The notes beneath the pieces were generated by a model. The model saw only the letters and a list, made by a program, of their open reading frames with translations. It was not told the origin of the DNA and did not search any database. Shown piece by piece: positions 17,925 to 26,713 of a stretch of 64,000 bases of DNA. The position numbers were made by a program, and so were the translations under genes. Positions within the stretch are counted from its first letter, which is position 1. Each line of letters starts with the position of its first letter. The stretch spans positions 2,232,001 to 2,296,000 of the forward strand of contig NZ_CP011371.1 in assembly GCF_001017435.1 (NCBI RefSeq). Direction: 5' to 3'. This stretch comes from Caldimonas brevitalea. GTDB lineage: Bacteria; Pseudomonadota; Gammaproteobacteria; Burkholderiales; Burkholderiaceae_C.

Positions 17925-19376
17925 ATGAGTGCCACAACGTCTGCAACGGCCCGTTCGGTCGTGAACTACAACGACAAAGTCGTGCGCCAGTTCACGATCG
18001 CGTCGGTGGTTTGGGGGGTGGTGGGCATGCTCGTCGGCGTGATCATCGCCGCCCAGCTCGCCTGGCCCGAACTCAATTTCGGCATCCCCTGGCTGAGCTA
18101 CGGCCGCTTGCGTCCGCTGCACACCAATGCCGTGATCTTCGCCTTCGGTGGTTGTGCCCTGTTCGCCACCAGCTTCCACGTCGTGCAGCGCACCTGCCAG
18201 GTGTCGCTGATCTCGGACAAGCTGGCCGCCTTCACCTTCTGGGGCTGGCAGGCGGTGATCGTCGCCGCGGCGGTGTCGCTGCCGCTGGGCTACACCAGCG
18301 GCAAGGAATACGCCGAACTCGAGTGGCCGATCGACATCCTGATCACGCTGGTGTGGGTGTCTTACGCGATCGTGTTCTTCGGCACCATCGGCAAGCGCCG
18401 GGTCAGCCACATCTATGTGGCCAACTGGTTCTTCGGCGGCTTCATCCTGGCGGTGGCGCTGCTGCATCTGGTCAACAGTGCGGCGATCCCGGTCAGCTTC
18501 TGGAAGAGCTACTCGGCCTATGCCGGCGTGCAGGACGCGATGGTGCAGTGGTGGTACGGCCACAACGCGGTGGGCTTCTTCCTGACCGCGGGCTTCCTCG
18601 GGATGATGTACTACTACATCCCGAAGCAGGCCGAGCGCCCGGTGTATTCGTACCGGCTGTCGATCGTGCACTTCTGGGCGCTGATCTTCACCTACATGTG
18701 GGCGGGCCCGCACCACCTGCACTACACCGCGCTGCCCGACTGGGCGCAATCGGTGGGCATGCTGTTCTCGCTGATCCTGCTGGCGCCGAGCTGGGGCGGC
18801 ATGATCAACGGCATCATGACCTTGTCGGGTGCCTGGCACAAGCTGCGCGATGACCCGATCCTGAAGTTCCTGATCGTCTCGCTGTCGTTCTACGGCATGT
18901 CGACCTTCGAGGGTCCGATGATGTCGATCAAGACGGTCAACGCACTGTCGCACTACACCGACTGGACCGTGGGCCACGTGCACGCCGGCGCGCTGGGCTG
19001 GGTGGGCTTCATCACGATGGGCTCGCTGTACTACCTGATCCCGCGCATGTTCGGCCAGAAGCGCATGTACAGCGTCAAGGCGATCGAGCTGCACTTCTGG
19101 GTCGCGACGCTGGGCGTGGTGTTCTACATCGCCGCGATGTGGATCGCCGGCGTGATGCAGGGGCTGATGTGGCGTGCGGTGAATGCCGACGGCACGCTGG
19201 CCTACAGCTTCGTCGAAAGCGTCAAGGCCACCTATCCGTTCTATGTGGTGCGCCTGTTCGGCGGCCTGCTCTACCTGGGCGGCATGCTGATCATGGCCTG
19301 GAACACCGTGATGACGGTGCGCGGCCAGCGCACCGAGCAGCCGGCCGAGCTGGCGGTGGCGCCGAGCGCTGCCTGA
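17925..19376 (+). CDS. ccoN: Cytochrome c oxidase cbb3-type subunit I
   Basis: Catalytic subunit of the high-affinity cbb3 terminal oxidase, which reduces oxygen at low tension and pumps protons. The 483-residue protein has about twelve membrane helices. Haem and copper ligands are recognisable: H66 in [10 protein letters not shown] for low-spin haem b, [11 protein letters not shown] for CuB and the cross-linked Tyr helix, [14 protein letters not shown], and [15 protein letters not shown] near the C-terminal haem ligands. It is followed by ccoO, ccoQ and ccoP. The promoter lies within the upstream ccoS. Confidence 0.98.
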   Translation: MSATTSATARSVVNYNDKVVRQFTIASVVWGVVGMLVGVIIAAQLAWPELNFGIPWLSYGRLRPLHTNAVIFAFGGCALFATSFHVVQRTCQVSLISDKLAAFTFWGWQAVIVAAAVSLPLGYTSGKEYAELEWPIDILITLVWVSYAIVFFGTIGKRRVSHIYVANWFFGGFILAVALLHLVNSAAIPVSFWKSYSAYAGVQDAMVQWWYGHNAVGFFLTAGFLGMMYYYIPKQAERPVYSYRLSIVHFWALIFTYMWAGPHHLHYTALPDWAQSVGMLFSLILLAPSWGGMINGIMTLSGAWHKLRDDPILKFLIVSLSFYGMSTFEGPMMSIKTVNALSHYTDWTVGHVHAGALGWVGFITMGSLYYLIPRMFGQKRMYSVKAIELHFWVATLGVVFYIAAMWIAGVMQGLMWRAVNADGTLAYSFVESVKATYPFYVVRLFGGLLYLGGMLIMAWNTVMTVRGQRTEQPAELAVAPSAA

Positions 19377-19410
19377 GCCGCCGCGACTGCGACGCAGTAA
19401 AGGAATCAAC

Positions 19411-20040
19411 ATGGCTAGCCAACACACACCTTCGGGCGGCTTCTCGCACGAGAAGATCGAGACCAACAACTTCCTGATGATCCTGCTGATCATCCTGGTG
19501 GTGTCGGTCGGCGGTCTGGTCGAGATCGTGCCGCTGTTCTTCCAGAAGTCGACCACCGAGGCGGTCACCGGGCTCAAGCCCTACACGCCGCTGCAACTGG
19601 CCGGGCGCGACGTCTATATCCGCGAGGGTTGCTACAACTGCCACTCGCAGATGATCCGGCCTTTCCGTGCCGAGACGCTGCGCTATGGCCACTACTCGGT
19701 GGCCGGCGAATTCGTCTACGACCACCCGTTCCAGTGGGGCTCCAAGCGCACCGGGCCCGACCTGCACCGCGTCGGCGGGCGCTACAGCGACGAGTGGCAC
19801 CGCATCCACCTGATCAACCCGCGCGACCTGGTGCCCGAGTCGAACATGCCCGCCTACCCGTGGCTGGCGACCAACCTGGTCGATCCGCAAGGCGTGGCGC
19901 CCAAGCTGAAGGCGCTGCGGACCGTGGGGGTGCCGTACACCGATGCCGAGATCGCCGGCGCCGAGGCGGCCGTCAAGGGCAAGACCGAGCTGGACGCCGT
20001 GATCGCCTATCTGCAGGTGCTCGGCACCGCGCTGAAGTGA
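19411..20040 (+). CDS. ccoO: Cytochrome c oxidase cbb3-type subunit II (monohaem)
   Basis: Membrane-anchored monohaem cytochrome c that passes electrons from CcoP to CcoN. The 209-residue protein has one N-terminal helix (about 20-44) and a periplasmic domain with the haem motif C74-YN-C77-H78 followed by SQMIRPF; a downstream Met in [10 protein letters not shown] is the likely axial ligand. AAAGGA precedes the ATG closely. It lies 34 bp after ccoN and 15 bp before ccoQ. Confidence 0.98.
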   Translation: MASQHTPSGGFSHEKIETNNFLMILLIILVVSVGGLVEIVPLFFQKSTTEAVTGLKPYTPLQLAGRDVYIREGCYNCHSQMIRPFRAETLRYGHYSVAGEFVYDHPFQWGSKRTGPDLHRVGGRYSDEWHRIHLINPRDLVPESNMPAYPWLATNLVDPQGVAPKLKALRTVGVPYTDAEIAGAEAAVKGKTELDAVIAYLQVLGTALK

Positions 20041-20055
20041 GTTGAGGAGATCGAG

Positions 20056-20199
20056 ATGAGTTTCGACGTCAACGACCTGCGTTCCATCGTCACGCTGATC
20101 TCGCTGGCCGTGTTCGCCGGCATCTGCGTGTGGGCCTATGCGCGCCGCAACCAACCCGTTTTCGACGAAGCCGCCCGGCTGCCGTTCGACGGCGAGTGA
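20056..20199 (+). CDS. ccoQ: cbb3-type cytochrome oxidase subunit CcoQ/FixQ
   Basis: A 47-residue single-helix membrane subunit that stabilises the cbb3 complex in other species. The product reads MSFDVNDLRSIVTLISLAVF, then AGICVWAYARRNQPVFDEAA and RLPFDGE. The short N-terminus, one helix (about 10-28), the basic ARRN stop-transfer and the acidic FDEAARLPF end are typical of FixQ. GAGGAGATCGAG precedes the ATG. It sits between ccoO and ccoP as expected. Confidence 0.92.
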   Translation: MSFDVNDLRSIVTLISLAVFAGICVWAYARRNQPVFDEAARLPFDGE

Positions 20200-20226
20200 G
20201 TGAGCGGTGCTCCGGAGTAATCGTTC

Positions 20227-21180
20227 ATGAGCGACTTTTTCAACAACGGATGGTCGGTCTACATCGCGGTGGTGACCATTGCCGGCGTGCTCGCCTGTCT
20301 GGCGCTGCTGATCATCGCCAGCCGCCGCAAGGTGATGGCCGACGACAACACCACCGGCCACGTCTGGGATGAAGACCTGCGCGAGCTGAACAACCCGCTG
20401 CCGCGCTGGTGGATGGTGCTGTTCGTGCTGACCGTGGTGTTCTCGCTGGGCTATCTGGCCCTCTACCCGGGCCTCGGCAGCTACCAGGGCACGCTGGGCT
20501 GGAGCCAGGAGAGCCAGTACCAGGCTGAAGTGGCGCGTGCCAAGGAGGCATTGGCGCCCCTGTATGCGCAGTTCGACGGCAAGTCGGTCGACCATCTGGC
20601 GGCCAACCCGCAGGCGAGGGGCATCGGCGAGCGGCTGTTCGTCAACAACTGCGCGCAGTGCCACGGCTCGGACGCGCGCGGCAGCAAGGGCTTCCCCAAC
20701 CTGACCGACGCCGACTGGCTGTACGGCGGCTCGCACGAGCAGATCATCGAGACGATCGCCAAGGGCCGGCACGGCAACATGCCGCCGATGGGCGCGGCGG
20801 TCGGCACGGGTGAAGAGGTGCGCCAGCTCGCCCACTACGTGCTGAGCCTGTCGGGCAGCCCGCACAACGCGATTGCGGCGCAGATCGGCAAGTCGAAGTT
20901 CATGGCGTGTGCCGCGTGCCACGGCATGGACGGTCGGGGCAACACCGCCCTGGGCGCGCCCAACCTGACCGACCGCGTCTGGCTGCATGGCTGGGGTGAA
21001 CAGGCAATCGTCAACATCATCAACAACGGCAAGTCCAACCAGATGCCGGCCCACGGCGAGAAGCTGACCGAGCCGCAGATCCGCGTGCTGGCCGCTTATG
21101 TGTGGGGCCTGTCGAACAAGCCGGCGGCGGCCAGCACCACCACGCTGTCCGCCACCTCCACCGCCGCCGTCGTGAAGTGA
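20227..21180 (+). CDS. ccoP: Cytochrome c oxidase cbb3-type subunit III (dihaem)
   Basis: Dihaem cytochrome c that receives electrons from soluble or membrane cytochromes and feeds CcoO. The 317-residue protein has two N-terminal helices (9-32 and 61-80) around a short loop containing HVWDEDLRELNNPLPRWW, a conserved CcoP feature, then two haem motifs, C142-AQ-C145-H146 and C228-AA-C231-H232. The C-terminal tail is Ala/Thr-rich. It is 27 bp after ccoQ. Confidence 0.98.
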   Translation: MSDFFNNGWSVYIAVVTIAGVLACLALLIIASRRKVMADDNTTGHVWDEDLRELNNPLPRWWMVLFVLTVVFSLGYLALYPGLGSYQGTLGWSQESQYQAEVARAKEALAPLYAQFDGKSVDHLAANPQARGIGERLFVNNCAQCHGSDARGSKGFPNLTDADWLYGGSHEQIIETIAKGRHGNMPPMGAAVGTGEEVRQLAHYVLSLSGSPHNAIAAQIGKSKFMACAACHGMDGRGNTALGAPNLTDRVWLHGWGEQAIVNIINNGKSNQMPAHGEKLTEPQIRVLAAYVWGLSNKPAAASTTTLSATSTAAVVK

Positions 21181-21205
21181 CGCGGCCCGCCGCGCGAGAA
21201 GCACC

Positions 21206-22672
21206 GTGAACGCAGCCAAGCGCAAGGTCATCCCCATCCGCCCCGTGCCAGCGGCTGCTGCCGCCGACGCGGGCGGGGAGGTGGTGTCGCTGTACGAGAA
21301 GCAGAAGAAGATCTACCCGCGATCGGTGTCGGGGTGGTTCATGCGCTGGCGCTGGGCGCTGGTGTGGTTCACACAGCTGCTGTTCTACGGGCTGCCGTGG
21401 CTGGAATGGAACGGTCGGCAGGCGGTGCTGTTCGACCTCGAGTCGCGCCGCTTCTACATCTTCAACCTGGTCCTGTATCCGCAGGACTTCATTTACTTGA
21501 CGGCGCTGCTGGTGATCTCGGCGCTGGGCCTGTTTTTCTTCACCGCCGTCGCCGGCCGTTTGTGGTGCGGTTATGCCTGCCCGCAGACGGTCTACACCGA
21601 GATCTTCCTGTGGGTGGAGCGGCGCTTCGAAGGCGACCGGGTGGCCCGCATGCGGCTGGACCAGGCCGCTTGGAGCTTCGACAAGCTGTGGCGCAAGGCC
21701 GGCAAGCAGTTCACCTGGATCGCGATCGCGCTGTGGACCGGCTTCAGCTTCGTGGGCTATTTCACGCCCATCCAGCAGCTGGCGGCGGAAGCCCGCACGC
21801 TCGGTTTCGGGCCCTGGGAGTGGTTCTGGGTGCTGTTCTACGGCTTCGCCACGTATGGCAACGCCGGCTACATGCGCGAGCAGGTCTGCAAGTACATGTG
21901 CCCGTATGCGCGCTTCCAGAGCGCGATGTTCGACCGTGACACGCTGATCATCAGCTACGACACGCAGCGTGGCGAGGCCCGCGGCTCGCGCAGCCGCAAG
22001 GCCGACCCGCGCCAGCTGGGGCTGGGCGATTGCATCGACTGCACCTTGTGCGTGCAGGTGTGCCCGACCGGCATCGACATCCGCAATGGCCTGCAGCACG
22101 ACTGCATCGGCTGCGCCGCCTGCATCGACGTGTGCGACGGCGTGATGGACAAGATGGGGTATGAGCGCGGCCTGATCCGTTACTCGACGCAGAACGGGAT
22201 CGACCAGCGTTTGAGCCGTGCCGCGATGTGGAAGCGGGTGTTGCGCCCGCGGGTGCTGGTGTATGGCGCCATTCTGACGGCGGTGAGCATTGCCTTTGTC
22301 GCCAGCGTGGTGTGGCGCTCGCCGTTCAAGGTCGACGTGATCCGCGACCGGGGCAGCCTGGCGCGCATCGTCGACGACGGCCGCATCGAGAACGTCTATC
22401 GCCTGCAGATCATGAACGGCACCGAGGCGACACAGCGTTACCGCATCGCGGTGACGGGGCTGCCCGGCTTGAGCGTGGCGTCCGAGCCGACCGTCGAGAT
22501 CGGCCCGGCGGAGGCGCGCTGGGCCGCGGTGCGCGTGCAGTTGCCGGCCGAGGCCGGTGTCGAACTGCAGGGCCGTTCCAGTCCCATCGAATTCGTGATC
22601 GAGCGCACGGGCGACACCGGCATGCCGGCCAGCACCGTGACCGAGAAGTCGACATTTTTGGTGCCGCGCTGA
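21206..22672 (+). CDS. ccoG: Cytochrome c oxidase accessory protein CcoG (RdxA/FixG)
   Basis: A 488-residue membrane ferredoxin-like protein linked to copper reduction during cbb3 assembly in other bacteria. It has several helices in the N-terminal half, the conserved WCGYACPQTVYTE motif, a 2x[4Fe-4S] ferredoxin segment (CIDCTLCVQVCPTGIDIRNG, then CIGCAACIDVCDGVM), and a C-terminal periplasmic Ig-like FixG domain (about 370-488). The start is a GTG at 21206, 25 bp after ccoP. Confidence 0.96.
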   Translation: MNAAKRKVIPIRPVPAAAAADAGGEVVSLYEKQKKIYPRSVSGWFMRWRWALVWFTQLLFYGLPWLEWNGRQAVLFDLESRRFYIFNLVLYPQDFIYLTALLVISALGLFFFTAVAGRLWCGYACPQTVYTEIFLWVERRFEGDRVARMRLDQAAWSFDKLWRKAGKQFTWIAIALWTGFSFVGYFTPIQQLAAEARTLGFGPWEWFWVLFYGFATYGNAGYMREQVCKYMCPYARFQSAMFDRDTLIISYDTQRGEARGSRSRKADPRQLGLGDCIDCTLCVQVCPTGIDIRNGLQHDCIGCAACIDVCDGVMDKMGYERGLIRYSTQNGIDQRLSRAAMWKRVLRPRVLVYGAILTAVSIAFVASVVWRSPFKVDVIRDRGSLARIVDDGRIENVYRLQIMNGTEATQRYRIAVTGLPGLSVASEPTVEIGPAEARWAAVRVQLPAEAGVELQGRSSPIEFVIERTGDTGMPASTVTEKSTFLVPR

Positions 22673-22696
22673 CGCACGGCATCCGAGGAGCCCGAG

Positions 22697-23014
22697 ATGA
22701 AAACCAACCTTGCGACCGCCAGCGTCGTGCCTGCGTCCACCTCCTGGTGGCGCGAACCGATGATGTGGCTGGTGGTGGGCGGTCCTACCGCGGTGGTACT
22801 GGCCGGTGTGGCCACCATCGTGCTGGCCGTGACGCGGCCCGACCCGGTGCTGACCGAGGACTACTACCGCCGCGGGCTGGAAATCAACAAAACGCTGCAG
22901 TTGCAGCGCGACGCCCAGGCCGCCGCCGCGGCGGTGCCGGAGGCTTTGCGGCCGGCGATGCAGGCGCGCAACCACGCCGCCACGCCCAGCCCTGACGGGC
23001 AACAGGGCCGCTGA
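22697..23014 (+). CDS. ccoH: FixH/CcoH family protein
   Basis: A 105-residue membrane protein with one N-terminal helix (about 22-45) followed by the family hallmark VLTEDYYRRGLEINKTL. FixH/CcoH proteins are needed for cbb3 assembly and interact with the copper ATPase in other species. Compared with full-length FixH (about 150-170 residues) this protein is short: it ends soon after the YYRRG motif in a low-complexity Ala/Gln tail and lacks most of the periplasmic domain. It lies directly after ccoG. Confidence 0.88.
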   Translation: MKTNLATASVVPASTSWWREPMMWLVVGGPTAVVLAGVATIVLAVTRPDPVLTEDYYRRGLEINKTLQLQRDAQAAAAAVPEALRPAMQARNHAATPSPDGQQGR

Positions 23015-23028
23015 GCGCGGGAGGGGCG

Positions 23029-23325
23029 ATGAGACAACGCCTGATGTGGATCGCCTGGCCGGCGTTTCTGGTGGCTGGCGTGACCGAGATGCTGGTGTTT
23101 GCCGTGGTCGACCCGGACGACCTGCGGGGGCTGGGTGGGGAGTCGCTGGCGCTGTCGCGCTCGGCGATCTACACGCTGGCTTTTTTCGCGTTCTGGGCGC
23201 TGTGCGCGCTGTCGAGCGCGTTGACCACGTTGTTGTCGGCGTCGCCGTTTGAAACGCAGCGCTGCCCGATGCCGCCGGACGCTCGTCCGCGCGAGTGCGT
23301 CAAGGAAGGGCCGGCGGCGCGCTGA
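23029..23325 (+). CDS. Small hypothetical membrane protein at the end of the cco operon
   Basis: A 98-residue protein with two predicted transmembrane helices (about 9-28 and 46-70) joined by an acidic loop with VDPDDLRGLGGESLALSRSA, and a short Cys/Pro-containing tail. I do not recognise a named family. It follows ccoH by 14 bp with GAGGGGCG before its ATG, and its stop codon lies in the ascending arm of the operon terminator, so it is the last gene of the cco transcription unit. Position suggests a role in oxidase biogenesis or stability, but that is inference. Confidence 0.75.
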   Translation: MRQRLMWIAWPAFLVAGVTEMLVFAVVDPDDLRGLGGESLALSRSAIYTLAFFAFWALCALSSALTTLLSASPFETQRCPMPPDARPRECVKEGPAAR

Positions 23326-23376
23326 CGCCGGTTGTCGCCGGCAGCCGCGGCGCATGCAGGCGTCAGCGGTTTTTTT
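23321..23376 (+). terminator. Terminator of the cco operon
   Basis: GCTGACGCC (23321-23329) pairs perfectly with GGCGTCAGC (23359-23367), followed by GG and seven Ts (23370-23376). The 29-nt loop contains an inner GCCGG/CCGGC pairing. The stem overlaps the stop codon of the last gene. Confidence 0.8.
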
Positions 23377-23520
23377 GAAGCGGGACGAGGGAAGAGGGCG
23401 ACGCGCCCGGCACCCACGCGGTGCGGGGCCACCCTCGGGAAGGAAACGCGCTGAGGCGTGAGGGCTGAAGGCCGAGCGCTAGGTGCGCCCAGGCCCCGAC
23501 GTTGCCCGAGGGATACCGCC

Positions 23521-24402
23521 TCAGCAGGCGCTGCTGCTGTTGAGCAGGGCGTGCAGGGCGTCCAGGTCGAGCACCCGGATGTGCCGCTGCTTGACTTCCA
23601 GCACGCCGTCTTCCTGGAACTTCGAGAAGGTGCGGCTGACGGTCTCGAGCTTGAGGCCGAGGTAGCTGCCGATTTCTTCGCGTGTCATGCGCAGCACCAG
23701 CGACGTCGGCGAAAAGCCGCGCGCGGCCAGGCGCTGCGTCAGGTTCAGCAAGAAGGCGGCGAGGCGCTCCTCGGCGCGCATGCTGCCGAGCAGCAGCATG
23801 ACGCCGTGGTCGCGCACGATCTCGCGGCTCATGATCTTGTGGAACGAGTGCTGCAACTCGGTGAACTCGCGCGACAGCGACTCGAGCTGGGAATAGGGAA
23901 TCTGGCACACCTGCGCGTCTTCGAGGGCGATCGCGTCGCAGGTGTGACGGTCCTGGCTGATGGCGTCCAGGCCCAGCAACTCGCCAGCCATTTGGAAGCC
24001 GGTCACCTGGTCGCGGCCGTCTTCGGACGAGACGCAGGTCTTGAAGAAGCCGGTGCGCACCGCGTACAGCGATTGGAACGGGTCGCCGGCGTGGAAGAGG
24101 GCGTCGCCCCGCTTGACGGTCTTGCGAGACGCGACGAGCGCGTCCAGCCGTGTCAGGTCGTCGCGCCCGAAGCCGACCGGCAGGCACAGCTCGCGCAGGT
24201 TGCAGCTGGAGCACGCGACCTTGAGCTCGTTCAGCTTCATCGGGGCGGTCGTCACGACGCGCGATCGCACGCTCCCGGAGGCGGCGGCGCCGGCAGGAGC
24301 TGCCGGCGCGGCTGAAGATGTAGCAGGCGCGGCACAGTCGGCGGCATCGGGGGCAGCACCGGCGGGTGAGGCGGGCAGGGCAGGTCGGGTTTCGAGCGGC
24401 AT
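23521..24402 (-). CDS. fnr: FNR-type oxygen-sensing transcription regulator
   Basis: A 293-residue CRP/FNR-family regulator active when its [4Fe-4S] cluster is intact under low oxygen. The likely ligands are C64, C67 and C73 (ACSSCNLRELC) and C165 (AQVCQIP), matching the four cysteines of E. coli FNR. The recognition helix reads LETVSRTFSKF, keeping the E-x2-S-R residues that read TTGAT half-sites. The ATG at 24402 has GAGGAA upstream; the first 54 residues are an Ala/Pro-rich extension, and a later Met (residue 55, MKLNELKVAC) has no ribosome binding site. It diverges from hemN across an FNR box, so autoregulation is likely. Confidence 0.96.
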   Translation of the reverse strand: MPLETRPALPASPAGAAPDAADCAAPATSSAAPAAPAGAAASGSVRSRVVTTAPMKLNELKVACSSCNLRELCLPVGFGRDDLTRLDALVASRKTVKRGDALFHAGDPFQSLYAVRTGFFKTCVSSEDGRDQVTGFQMAGELLGLDAISQDRHTCDAIALEDAQVCQIPYSQLESLSREFTELQHSFHKIMSREIVRDHGVMLLLGSMRAEERLAAFLLNLTQRLAARGFSPTSLVLRMTREEIGSYLGLKLETVSRTFSKFQEDGVLEVKQRHIRVLDLDALHALLNSSSAC

Positions 24403-24425
24403 GACGTTCCTCAAAGGATGTCGGA

Positions 24426-24467
24426 ATTGTTCTCTGTGCGCCCGGCCGCCGGCTTGAGCCATATCAA
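24426..24467 (-). promoter_or_regulatory. FNR box and -10 in the fnr-hemN divergent region
   Basis: TTGAG-CCAT-ATCAA (24454-24467) matches the FNR consensus TTGATnnnnATCAA at nine of ten positions. On the minus strand an AACAAT hexamer (24431-24426) has its centre 32 bp from the box centre, the same layout as the ccoN promoter, predicting a start near 24419 and class II control of fnr itself. Towards hemN the same spacing gives only CACAGT (24490-24495) and a start at the hemN ATG. Confidence 0.75.
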
Positions 24468-24502
24468 GGCGTGCGCGGTCCGTTTTCGGCACAGTGCTTC
24501 AC

Positions 24503-25912
24503 ATGCCTGCTGCCGCTGCCCCCCTTGTCCTGTCCCACGAGATGCTCTCGCGTTTCGACGTGCCCGGCCCTCGTTACACCTCTTATCCCACTGCGGATCG
24601 CTTCGTCGAGGCCTACACCGCCACGGACTACGAACAGGCCTTGCGCCAGCGTGCCGCGGGCGTGGGCGCCGCGGCGGGATCGCTCGCGCCACTGTCGATT
24701 TATGTGCATGTGCCGTTCTGCGAGTCGGTGTGCTACTACTGTGCCTGCAACAAGGTCATCACGCGCCACCACGATCGCGCCACCGAATACCTGGACGCGC
24801 TGGAAACCGAGATCGACCTGCATGTGGCGGTGCTCGGGCGCGAGCAAGCCGTGTCGCAATTGCATTTCGGCGGCGGCAGCCCGACGTTTCTGAGCGATGC
24901 CGAACTGGAGCGGGTGATGAACCGGCTGCGCTCGTCGTTCCGGCTGGTGCCGGGAGGCGAGTACTCGATCGAAGTGGATCCGCGCACGGTCGACGCCGAG
25001 CGGCTGCGACATCTGGCGCGGCTCGGCTTCAACCGACTCAGCTTCGGCGTCCAGGATTTCGACCCCGACGTGCAGAAGGCAGTGCACCGGGTCCAGTCCT
25101 ATGAGAGCGTCGCCCAACTGATGACGGCGGCGCGCCAGATCGGTTTCGACTCGATCAATGTCGACCTGATCTACGGGCTGCCGCGCCAGACCTCCGAGTC
25201 GTTCGCCCGTACGTTGGAACAGGTGCAGTCCTTGCGGCCCGATCGCATCGCGCTGTATGCCTACGCCCATCTGCCGCAGCGCTTCAAGCCGCAGCGACGC
25301 ATCGCCGCAGCCGATCTGCCGCCTCCGGTAGACAAGGTCGGCATGCTGGCGGCCGCCATCTCCAGCTTCAGCGCCGCCGGTTATGCCTACATCGGGATGG
25401 ACCACTTCGCACTCGAGACCGACGCCTTGGCGGTGGCCAAGCGGCAAGGGCGGCTGCACCGGAACTTCCAGGGCTACAGCACCCAACCCGATTGCGACCT
25501 GATCGGCCTGGGCGTGTCCGCGATCGGCCGGGTCGGCCCCTGCTACAGCCAGAACGCCAAGACGCTCGACGAGTACTACGACGCGCTGCGGCAGCGCCAG
25601 TTCCCGGTCAACCGGGGCCTGGCGCTGGAGCGCGACGACTTGGTGCGGCGCGCCGTGATCATGGCGCTGATGTGCCAGGGCCGGCTGGTGTACGAGTCGA
25701 TCGAGGCGTCTTATCTGCTCGACTTCCGGCGCTATTTCGCCACTGAGCTCGATCGCCTGGCGCCGCTCGCCGAGCAGGGCCTGCTGAGCCTCGAGGACGA
25801 TGGCCTGCAGGTGACGCCGCTCGGCTGGTATTTCGTGCGGGCGATTGCGATGGTGTTCGACCGCAGGCTGCAAGCCGACCGCAGCCGTGAGCGCTTTTCG
25901 AAGGTGATTTGA
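24503..25912 (+). CDS. hemN: Oxygen-independent coproporphyrinogen III dehydrogenase
   Basis: Radical-SAM enzyme that converts coproporphyrinogen III to protoporphyrinogen IX without oxygen, supplying haem under microaerobic conditions. The 469-residue product has the HemN-type motif C73-ESV-C77-YY-C80-AC82, the GGGSPT motif, YSIEVDPRT, and LIYGLPRQT. The N-terminal RYTSYPTADRF is also typical of true HemN as opposed to HemW. The ATG at 24503 is preferred; a GTG three codons upstream is in frame. There is no ribosome binding site, and the predicted FNR-dependent start falls at the ATG, so a leaderless message is possible. Confidence 0.96.
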   Translation: MPAAAAPLVLSHEMLSRFDVPGPRYTSYPTADRFVEAYTATDYEQALRQRAAGVGAAAGSLAPLSIYVHVPFCESVCYYCACNKVITRHHDRATEYLDALETEIDLHVAVLGREQAVSQLHFGGGSPTFLSDAELERVMNRLRSSFRLVPGGEYSIEVDPRTVDAERLRHLARLGFNRLSFGVQDFDPDVQKAVHRVQSYESVAQLMTAARQIGFDSINVDLIYGLPRQTSESFARTLEQVQSLRPDRIALYAYAHLPQRFKPQRRIAAADLPPPVDKVGMLAAAISSFSAAGYAYIGMDHFALETDALAVAKRQGRLHRNFQGYSTQPDCDLIGLGVSAIGRVGPCYSQNAKTLDEYYDALRQRQFPVNRGLALERDDLVRRAVIMALMCQGRLVYESIEASYLLDFRRYFATELDRLAPLAEQGLLSLEDDGLQVTPLGWYFVRAIAMVFDRRLQADRSRERFSKVI

Positions 25913-25919
25913 GGTCGCC

Positions 25920-26588
25920 ATGCAAACCTCTTTGTTCCTGGCGGCCTTGCTGATGGGCGTGGCGGGCAGCCCGCACTGCGCCACGATGTGCGGCGCGGCG
26001 ACCGCCGGCATCGGCTGCACGCCGCGCCGGCTCTGGGCCTTCCAGGCCGGGCGGGTGGTGGGCTATGCGCTGTTCGGCCTGGTCATCGCGTCGTCCGCCC
26101 AGGCACTGCAATGGGGCGCTCGCGAAGTGAGCGTGCTCAAGCCGTTCTGGGCGATGTGGCACGTGGCGGTGGTCGTGCTCGGCCTGGTCTTGCTCTGGAC
26201 CGGGCGGCAGCCGGCCTGGCTGGACCGACTGGCGCACCGGGTGTGGCAGAGCGCGCGGCACCGCACCCTCGGGTGGGACGGGCTGCGCTGGCCGTTTTTC
26301 GGCGGCTTGCTGTGGACGCTGCTGCCCTGCGGCCTGCTGTATTCGGCGCTGATGGTCGCGGCCCTCGCGTCCCGCCCTTGGGAGGGCGCCTTGGTGATGG
26401 CGGTCTTCGCACTCGGCTCGGCGCTCAGCCTGCACCTCGGCGCCACCGTCTGGCGTCGGCTGCGCAACGCCCCCGGCCGCTCGGGCGGCTGGGCCATCCG
26501 CGCGGGGGGCCTGGTGCTCGCGTCCGCCTCGGCGGTCGCGCTCGCGCACGGCCTGCATCTCGGGCCCGAAACGCTGATCTGCACCTGA
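25920..26588 (+). CDS. TauE/SafE- or DsbD_2-like membrane protein with HCxxMCG motif
   Basis: A 222-residue protein with about six transmembrane helices, of the sulfite exporter TauE/SafE type annotated near cbb3 genes in many bacteria. The first helix ends [19 protein letters not shown], a conserved His-Cys-Met-Cys cluster suited to soft-metal binding, and a later helix has [17 protein letters not shown], the DsbD-like Pro-Cys motif. It starts 7 bp after hemN with AGGT before the ATG, so it is in the hemN unit. A role in copper or haem delivery to cbb3 oxidase is inferred from motif and context; transport of sulfite is not supported by anything here. Confidence 0.82.
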   Translation: MQTSLFLAALLMGVAGSPHCATMCGAATAGIGCTPRRLWAFQAGRVVGYALFGLVIASSAQALQWGAREVSVLKPFWAMWHVAVVVLGLVLLWTGRQPAWLDRLAHRVWQSARHRTLGWDGLRWPFFGGLLWTLLPCGLLYSALMVAALASRPWEGALVMAVFALGSALSLHLGATVWRRLRNAPGRSGGWAIRAGGLVLASASAVALAHGLHLGPETLICT

Positions 26589-26713
26589 GCGCCACCGGGC
26601 GACGCGCCACCGCTTGCGAAGCGGGGTTGTGCCAGCGCGTCAGCAGAGGCGCTGCCGTAGAATCGTCGGTCTACAACGATTCCTCTAACCCCGTTCGCGC
26701 GGAGCTTTCTCAC

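Noticed and set aside
25988..26713. An N-terminal extension of icd of about 240 codons
   Set aside because: The frame stays open upstream, but this part is antisense-like Arg/Gly/Ala sequence overlapping the TauE/SafE-like gene in another frame; the isocitrate dehydrogenase family starts at the ATG at 26714.
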